A stretch of DNA of 64,000 nt from Chrysaora quinquecirrha (taxonomy: Eukaryota; Cnidaria; Scyphozoa; Semaeostomeae; Pelagiidae). Both the position numbers and the translations under genes were made by a program. Shown here piece by piece: positions 25,001 through 35,001 of the stretch. Location: positions 7,791,686-7,855,685 of the forward strand of contig JACTAT010000060.1 of NCBI GenBank assembly GCA_014526335.1, given 5' to 3'. Positions within the stretch are counted from its first letter, which is position 1. Each line of letters begins with the position of its first letter. The notes beneath the pieces are model-generated. The model worked only from the letters and a program-made list of their open reading frames with translations. It was not told where the DNA came from and searched no databases.

Positions 25001-28000
25001 TGTCTTTGCATTTTTCTAATTTGTCTGGCTTTGTTCTGGCTTTGTCTTGCTTCATTTCTTTAACCATTTTAAGGACTTAAACCCGGACTCCATCTCCCAT
25101 CGTATTTGATGATCCGGCTTCCTCGTTTTGTGAATTGACCGGTCCAGTTTCCCATGTCGCTAGTAGTTTGTGTACATAATATAAGATTACTTTTTAGAAA
25201 ACTAGTGATTCAGCTTTTATTTGATTTAGCTTTTGCTTCCCATATTAATCTAGCATACCATGAGACATATTGGTTTTATAGTGTAGTAGTGAATACTATT
25301 AGTTGTTGCATAATTTATATCATATAGTAAGAGTACTACCTGGTAACCTATTGCTTAGAAACACGCACCCTAGAACGTTAATCAAATGCGACTGGTTTTA
25401 TTGTTTTATTTACAATAATCCAATTATCAGAATTTGTTTTGATTTGATTAAATGAAAGATATTTCATTGCAAAGGAAAATATCTGTTTAGGATGGAGATT
25501 GATTTTGATTGTAGGCTTCTGTTTATTTTCACATCGCTGTTTGTTTATAAGAATTACTTCAGTGATTAACGTGAACATCTGTGTTTATTTGTTTGTATGC
25601 TTCTTACGATTCAATCACTCGCAGAAGCCTTCGAGTTTTTGCTAGATCAAGTGATTTGTTTGTAGTTCATTGGTTGTCACCACGAACAGACAAGCCGGTT
25701 ATACAGTTTGTAGAGATTGCTTATCCATTAAATACCATTGTCTCATCGCTCGTCGTATACTGCTTTTTACTGCAAAGAAACTAAGATTACAGCACTCGTA
25801 GAAGCTCCTCAGTTCTGTTACTAGAAGTGATTTGTTTGCATTACCTCGCTTGTCACAGAGAAGAAAAGTTGGGTTTCTACAGCACATTGATATTGCTGAA
25901 CTATTGAGTAGCAGTTTCATTGCTCGTCGTATACTGCTTCTAATGGCAAAGAAACTAGGATTACAGCACTTGTAGGAGCCCCTCAGTTTCTTCTGGAAGT
26001 AATTTGTCTGCATTACTTTAGTCTTCGAAAGAAGAGGAACCCTGTTTTGTAGGGCGAATAGATTGCTTAACTTTTTGAAGCCGGTTGTGTCAAATTCAGT
26101 ATCCACTGTTCAACCGACGCTTTGCTGGAATATGTTGAGCAATCGTTGCAAGTAAAATAAAGTTGGTTCGAGTTTCTCGCGCTAACACCATGTTATGGAC
26201 AGTCTGAGATTCATGTGGTCTTCTATTGCTTATTCAGACATGGATTCATGAATTGCAGTTTCATTGTATGCTGCTTCTAATTTCAAGTGGATGCTTCTTT
26301 ACATGCCACGACGTCAGTCGTACGTCAAGGCATCATTGATAAAAGCTGAAGACGTATCATTGATTCAAGGTTTTTAAACCAAATTGTCATTGGTTCGAGA
26401 TTCATCTGATCTTGGCTACATATTCAGACATGAATTTCTCAATCTTTGACTTGCTTGCTAACAGCACTCTTAAAAACACTTCAGCATGGCTACAATTCAA
26501 CAACAGTGACCTTTTTAATAGTGACGTCATTTTAGATATGCTTCAGAATATGAACTCCTTTCCCAAATGGGATTTCAAGGCTATTTTCCTCTCATGACTA
26601 TAATCGGAGCATTAGTCATCATACCAAACACCTATATTATTTCCCTGCTTGTTCGTCGGCCTAGTTTGCGCTGCAAACGTAATATATTCCCAATAAACCT
26701 GACATTATCGGACACAGTTGTCGGTTATATCATTATACCACTGTTCACAGTTGCTGAACATATATTTCAGACTTCGAAAATTGTTCATCTTCTAAGTGCC
26801 ATGAAACTACATCATATAAGTGGCCTGTTGTTGAATTTCAGCAGTTTAATAACGGTATTTAGCCTGGTGCTAATCATTATGGATCGTGCTACTGCAATTT
26901 GTTTTCCATTGCGACATCGTAACTTCGTGACTGCTAGGCGAACTATTATCCTAATCGCCACAATATGGCTGATATCGCTCATATATGCATTGCTTTCGTT
27001 TGTCATCTATCGTCCCTTGTATCAAGCTGCCCCTGCCTCTAATCTTGGCTCATTTATGGCATTAGTTGTTACTTCAGTTGTAATTGCAATAAGACTTAAA
27101 ACAACAAAATACCAAGATGTCTTTGTCTGGCTAAGTGTTTCATTAGCTGCTCTCTCAGCCATAGCACTGGCTATAACATTGATTGCTATTTGCAAGCGAA
27201 GAAAAATATCAAATAGTCGTTCATCAGTTGCTATCAAAAGACGAAGAAAGGAAAACATCAAAGCTGCAATAATTCTAAGTGTAATGTTCACTGCTGTATA
27301 TATCTGGTTGATTCCTGTTGTTGCGTTTCGTCAGAAGGGCTTAAAGAGAGAAACATACGTCATGATGTATCTGGGAAGATTCTGTATATCAGTAATCAAT
27401 CCCTTTCTGTATACTCTGTCTAAGTCAGACTTCTTAGCAGCTGCTAAAGCTGATTATAAAAAACTCTGTGATCTGTTTTGTAAGTGTTGTTTTTCAAAGT
27501 GTACTAAAAAACGTGCTGAGGTTTCTGATAGAAGTAGACAAGGAATAAGCACTGTTACTCTTCATTCTTTTTAAATTTTTGATGTTTTATCTTTATAAGG
27601 TGTAATCAGTTCTAAGCTGCAAGCACCGTGATATGAAAAATTCAAAGTTTTATCGGTTAGATGAATATGGGAACATTGTGCCTTATGCAACACTCTTTAA
27701 GCTTATTCATGTTGTGCAAGCAACTCTCTTCACAACGTCGACAGCTTTTAGTATTTTACAGAATTTGCAGTGCATTGAAGCATATTGCATACATGTAGCT
27801 TATAATTGTAAACTACAACATATAATTGCTGAAACGTTAATATTACTTATTGAAGACTTTAATCTATTGTTGCAAGTCTGCCATTTGCATGAATAAACTG
27901 CCGACCACATCTGTATACTGACTTGGCTTATGTTTTCAAATCTTGAAAGTCGATCTATTAAGTGCCAAGCTGGAATTGAAATTGTGAACTTTCTGCTATT

Positions 28001-31000
28001 CGTGTTTTTACGTACTTTTTACTATTATATCCTCCTGTTTTCAAATATTGCAAATAACGACCTATTTTCTTTTACTGTGTTAATTTCTGGATATTCTTTA
28101 TCAGGACGCTGCAATACATAGAAAGAGAGTTACCAAAAGTTCCAAATCACATTCCTGTTCTTGTTTTAGTAAGTTCAAATCATGTTTTCTTTCATATTCA
28201 ATTCGAAACTCATTTTTTATTTGACACTAACATTCGTTCAAACAAATCAAATTGTGGTGCCAGCGAAAATTTTCTGTTTGTGATAGTGTTAATATGAGAA
28301 TATAACCGTAGAAATCATGCCCGCTTCGTTTCAAGAGTTATTCTTTGTAATTTTTCAGTGATATATATTGTGCAGTAATGTTTGTGTTTGTGAAAAAAGC
28401 CTTGGCGGAGATAGAAAGCTGTGCTTGGTCTGCGAAGGACTAAGGAAAGTGCTTGGGACTGGTGCAATAAAAATCTGCATAGAGGAACCTTTGATTTCTG
28501 AAACAGGCTGAAACAATTTATAGTCCCTAATTGAATTTTGGCTTAATTTTTGTAAGGCCCTGAGTCTGGCTAATTGTTTCATTACATGGTCGAGTCCTAG
28601 CCTCCTTGTCTTGCTATTTAGCCATTGTTTAGTTCAGTGTTCAAACGAAATGTGGTTATAAGTCGCTGTCACTTGTTGCATACTATAATCTTAAGATGAC
28701 AATTATATGATTAATTTGCAGGCAAATCGTAAAGACATGTGTGAGCATCAGTTAGTTGAAATCGAAAGAATTACGGCTTTTATAGAACATTTAGACAGGT
28801 ATGTGTGACATCATAATCAAGCAATCACTGACTCAATCAATCACTTAATCGGTGTTTTCAATTAGTGAATCAGCACCAATCAATAAACATTTTGATTATT
28901 TGTTTTTTTAGGCCAGTTGGCTCTGCTGAAGTCAACTTTGCTGAATCTTCGATGAAAGATGGTTTTGGATTACAATATTTATACAGATTTCTGAATATAC
29001 CATTTCTAATTCTTCAGGTTAGATTATTTCTTAATTTTGCTTACGCAAACGGTCATAGGGAAGTATTTCAGTAGCTTAAAACCTCACAATAACATTGCGA
29101 AACAACTTTTAAACGTACTTTGGTTGTTTGCTCTTGCATCCTGCAACATTTTAGAATGTTTTTCATATGTCATACTTATACCTTTCATATACCTTGGAGA
29201 TGGATCTCTCCCGAAACGTTGCCATGATAATTATAAAAGGCTTGTCATGATGAGTGGTGTCTATCATATCTAATACGGTGTCCTGGGAAGACCTGTGAAT
29301 TATAGTGATTCCTTGTTACACGGTTGCTCTGAGGCCTACTTTACTTAATTTGTTACTTTCGTTATTTAGAGAGAAAGTTTACTACGGCAACTGGAGGCTA
29401 ATGCACTTGAGATCGAGGTCAGTTGATATCCAGTTAACAAACTTGAATGCTCTTATATCTACTAAATAGTATTCATTAGGTACGTTTTTATAGTAACTTG
29501 CGTTTTCTATCTTTTCAGGACACTCGAGAAGCTCTGCTTTGCAATAAAGAAACAGAAGAACAGAACTATGAAATGTAAGAACTATGAATTACTATTTGAT
29601 AATACCTACAGTTTATTTCTTATGAACATTCTAACTTGAAGGTGCTATGGTATCATGGCCTAATCCAGCTGGCCCTTATTGTCAGAAGCTCAGCAAGGTT
29701 GGGGTTCAAGTTACCTTCCTAACTTACTGATTTTCGTTCGGAATGTTAGTGTCTTCTGTGAGTTGTTAAATGATTGTACGCGGTGTTCTTCCTTCCGGGT
29801 TTTTGCCACTGGATAGGTTTCCCAAAGAAGAAACATGTTTACCACTTTTCTTTGCTTCTCCGACAATGTCCGGTCCTCTGTTCTTTGATAATAGTTTCTA
29901 ACTAAGTAACCGACGTCCTTGATCAATTTTATTTCTTATAGGTTTAAAGAGGCACTTCAATCAAGAAAAGTAAGCACCCCAGGAGCTGCCACTCCTTCAA
30001 GTGAAGCAGATGATACAGGTATTTGTTTATATATACAAGAAATGTATAAGAAACTCGTTTGCAAAAAAAAGACCAAACACGCACGAGATTGGTACATATG
30101 CAACTTTCATTGGTCTAAGATACTATAAACTATTCATGACCAAATATTTCCTCAAATCTCTGTTGATTTAAACTGAACCTAGCAGTATAACTGTCCAAAA
30201 CCTTGGTTAAGGGGAGTCGAAATTTATTAAAATGGCTCTCATCATTCATGATTGAATTGGAAAAGAATAGCCTCATTGCCTTTGGTGAAGGAATTCATAA
30301 GAGCTGCTATGGCTTCATGCACCTGACCTTCTTTATGCAAGTCTATTCCCTTTACGAATCAGGCCCAGTATGAATTAATTCTTCTTTGATAGTCTTGTCT
30401 GACCTTTGATTCTCCAAGACTTTTTTTTAGTGTCAGGCTAAGTCAAAATTTTATTTTGATATATGTATTTCTTCTTTGATTGTTTTTGTCTGATCTTTCG
30501 ATTGCCTGCTGATGGCTCGCTTCAAAGTTAATTCAGTTTATTTTTCTATTATTTTGAAAGCTTCGCAACCGTCACCAAATATTTCAGCCAAAAACAAAGA
30601 TGTCGACATGAGTTCACCTGTAGTATCTTCATTGCCTCCAAGCAACGTCAGACAATCTGCTGTGTCTTCAGTTAATATTGTTGCTCAAGGAAGAGATTAC
30701 TCTGCTAATGTTGAAACACACCATACCAGTGATCTTGGTTAGTTTTACTTAATCTTCATAGTAACCTTAAATATGCTGTAAATATCTCTGTAAAATTTTT
30801 AGTATGCACAGTCTGTTGCTAGTAATGCATTATCAGAAGAACCATGGCTCTGAAAGCCTTGAAATTCAGAGTCAAAAAGACTCTAGTCATCTTTATCTTC
30901 ATCTTTTACTTCATCTTCATCTTCTACTTCATCTTCATCTTCATCTTCGTCTGCATCTTCATCTTCATCCACATCTTCAACTTCATCGACATCTTCAACC

Positions 31001-34000
31001 TCATCTTTATCTTTATCTTCATCTTCCTTCTACTTCTTCTTCATGCTCATCCTCATCCACATTTTCAACATTATCTTCATCTTTGTCTCAAACCGTGGTT
31101 GTAGATCTCATGAAAACCCGAATATTTGAGTTAACCCTAGTCTGATAGGTAATGCAACTGTTTGTTACGCTGAAGAAGTCTGATGAACCATGTACTAATG
31201 TTAATTAGATGACTGCTGTGACGGAAAGAGGTCTATGGTATATGAAATGAAGTGACCAAATTAGCTGAATGGAAATTGGGGCGATTTCTTTAACCACGAA
31301 CTGGTTCTGATGCACTTTGCGGCTACAAGTCTCCTGAAAGACTTCATAGCAATTCTAATTCTGTATCTATTAGTGTATTGCTCGTATTGTACAGTCCTAC
31401 ACTATGAATTCATTCCTTTTATTCCCTGGAGCTTTTCATGTTTATACTACTTTTTCATGTTTTACTCAGTTGCAATTTTTTAGACGCTTCAAAAGTTGAT
31501 CAAGTACCAAAACATTCACGTGATATCCATGAATTTTCACCCGAAGATGATTTGGATCCGACTTTTCTAAATGAAGAAAAACAGAAACGATGGTGGAAAA
31601 GACAAGGAAATAAAAAACAAACCGAGCCAGCTGAGGTTTTGAGTACTTCAACTGATGATAGGTAAATTGGGTAACTACTTGTTATTTGACTTATTGGGTT
31701 GATGCTATGCTTGCTTTGCTTACTTTGCTTTGATTACTTTGCTTGCTTCCTTGCTTGCTTTGCTTTTCTTTGCTTTGCTTTGCTATGCTTGCTTTGCTTG
31801 CTTTGCTTGCTTGCATTGTATTTGGTTATCCTTTAGATTGACTGAACGATTCATTTTTTCTGATCCCTATTTGCAGTGATGACGAAGGAGGCAATCCACT
31901 GGTTGCTTCTTATCAAGATTTCGATTCCGAAGAAGAACAACCGGCTGCGGTTCTATACAATTCAGAAACACTGGAAACAGGAAGTCATGAAGATATTGTA
32001 GACCAATCTTCAGATGAAGAAACTGACACAGAATCGAATAAAAACCCACGTGTTTTAGCTGACGTTGAATCATTAGACACTGAATCAAATAAGACAGAAA
32101 ATATTGATAGAACTGCATTAGATTTACAGAAGACATTATCCATAGAAACACGAGATACGAATGAAGGAAACCCTATTGACAATCAATCAGATGATATAAA
32201 TGAACAATCGAGTGATGACGAAAAGGATGATTTACAAAATAAATATGAAGTAACAGCTGATTTCGATTTAGATGAACCAGATTTAGATAATTGGTTAGAC
32301 AACGATCAACAAAAAACAACATCAACAAAACAACATGAGGATCAAATTCAGGTAAACATTTCACTGCCTTGTTTGCATTAACCTTTGTCATTTGTTTTTC
32401 TTGTCCTCCATTTATACTTGATATGGAACTTTCTCTGTTTTCGTAGGATAAGGACGATGGTAATAAAGAAGAGAGGTAAATCTTTTTCTGTTCTTATCAA
32501 ATCGTACATTACATCTTTCTAAGTTGAAACGTTTGAATGGCTAATTGACGAGCGAATATGTAAAACTTGAGGGTTCAAATCCCCTCCTTGTTAAATTCGA
32601 AATGAAAAAAAGTTTGGGAAGTTTTTTGTAATTTTAGGCAAAGAGATCACGGTGTGTAAGCAAATGGAGGGGAAGGAATGATAGTCCGGTGGCCAAATGC
32701 GAATTTCAAGGATGACCTTGACATCGAGTACATATGGGTTTTTATTTTATTTTCTGGTTATATGGTGAAAGAAGACTCGAAAAAGCCAAACTTGCCCCTT
32801 CTAAGTGTTGGGCAAATTTTTTTATGATCCGCGGAAGATGCGTCATGTCCAAGGTAAAAAATTCATCGAAAAAATTTTATAAATTGTCAAAACATGGTAT
32901 TGTTTGGTCTCATTCGAATGGAAATTGACTCTAGATTCCAAATATAGTATCAATATTAGTCTCCGCATATAAAAATAAAATATATTGCTCAAGGAATTGG
33001 ACTTTTATAAACAAAAATCAAAAAGTAAATGTTAAATTAAAATGTTCTTGAAAATTATCGTTAGTTAGTTAGCATAGCTTGTATGTTAGTGACTTAGCTA
33101 GTTAACTTTAGAAGATAGTAAGTTAGTAAGTAAGTCAGTTACCATATTAGTTAGTTAGTTAAATTTAGTTTGTTTGTTAGTTTGTTAGGTAATTTATTTG
33201 TTGGTTTGTTAGTTAGTTAAATAGTTAGTTTGTTTTATTAGATAGTCTTATCGCTAGTTAGTTACGTAGTTACTTACTTAGTTGGTTAGTTAGTTAGTCC
33301 GTTAGTTATTTAGTTGTTACTTAAGTAGCATAGCTTGTAAGCTAGTCAGTTTGTTAGTTCGCTGCTTAAGAAGATTTTAAGTTAGTTAGTAAGTTAATTT
33401 GTTAGTTTGCTAGTTAGTTAGGTTTATAGTTAGTCAGTAAGCTACTTAGTTAGAATACCTTGTAAATAAGTCAGTTTGTTCGTTAGCTACTTTTGAAGAT
33501 AGTAAGTTAGTTAGTAAGTTACTTTATTAGTTAGCTAGTTAGTTAGGTAACTAGCTAGATAGTTGTTAGTTAGTTAGTTAGTTAATTAGTTGATTAGTTG
33601 ATTAGTTAATTAGTTAGTTAGTTAGTTAGTTAGCTACTCAGTTAGTAAGTTAGTCAGTTAGTTAGTTATTCAGTTAGTTAGTTATTTAGTTAGTTAGTTA
33701 GTTAGTTACTTAAGTAGCATAACTTGTAAGTTAGTCAGTTTGTTAGTTAGCTATTTTAGAATATTGTAAGTCAGTCAGTCATTTAGTTCGTTAGCTATTT
33801 TAGAAGATAGTAAGGTGGATAGTAAGTTACTTTGTTAGTAAGCTAGTTAGTTACGCAACTAGCTAGATAGTTGTTAGTTAGTCAGTTAGTTAGTTAGTTA
33901 GTTAGTTAGATATTTAGTTAGTCAGTTATTTAGTTAGTGAGTTAGTTAGTTTGTTTGTTAGTTAGCTATTTTAGAATTTTGTAAGTCAGTTTTGTTCGTT

Positions 34001-34463
34001 AGCTACTTTAGAAGATAGTAAGGTGGTTAGTAAGTTACTTTGTTGGGTAGCTAGTTAGTTAAGTAACTAGCTAGATAGTTGTTAGTTAGTTAGTAAGTTA
34101 GCTAGTTAGTTAGTTATTTAGTTAGTTAGTTAGTTGGTTAGTTAGCTAGTTAGTTAGTTATTTAGTTAGTTAGTTACTTAAGTAGCATAGCTTGTGAGTT
34201 AGTCAGTTTGTTAGTTAGCTATTTTAGAAGATAGTAAGGTGGATAGTAAGTTACTTTGTCAGTTAGCTAGTTAGTTACGTAACTAGCTAGATAGCTGTTA
34301 GTTAGTTAGTGAGTTAGCTAGTTAGTTAGTTATTTAGTTAGTTAATAAGTTAGTTAGTAAGTTTGTCATTTAGTTAGTTAGTTAGTTAGTTAGTTAATAA
34401 GTTTGTTTGCTAGATTGTTAGTTAGTAGACATAGCTTGCATGTTAGTTAGTTAGTTAGTTAGG

Positions 34464-34495
<32 letters not shown>

Positions 34496-34940
34496 AAGTT
34501 AGTTCGTTAGTTAGTCAGTCAGCTAGCTTGTTAGGTAATTAGTTTGTTTGTTTTTAAGTTAATAAGATTGATTAAGTTAATTAGTTGTATTAGTTAGTTA
34601 GCTAGCTAGTTAGTTTCTAAGCTGCATAGTTACTTAGTTAGTTAGTTAGTTAGTTTGTTAGTTAGCTAACTACAATGCCTGCCAGAATTACTTGGAACGC
34701 CCATCATATTTGTAGGCTTAACTAAGTCACTTACAAGATACGCTAACTAACTAACTAAATAACTAACAAACTAACTATTTAGTTATCTTACTAACTAAGT
34801 TACTAACTAAGTAGTTATCTAACTAATCAACTACTAATTAACTGACTAACTAACTTAGTATCTTCCAAAGTAGCTAACTAACTAACTGACTAACTTACAA
34901 GATAAGCTAACTAACTAACTAACTAACTAACTGACTTATT

Positions 34941-35001
<61 letters not shown>

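Noticed and set aside
30804..31145. His/Leu- and Phe/Ile-repeat ORFs
   Set aside because: Translation of the (ATCTTC)n microsatellite in RABL6 intron 13.
32734..32928. 64-codon ORF present in both foldback arms (also 35628-35822 on the minus strand)
   Set aside because: Shared only because the arms are inverted copies; the two translations differ at many positions with amino-acid changes, and no family is recognised.
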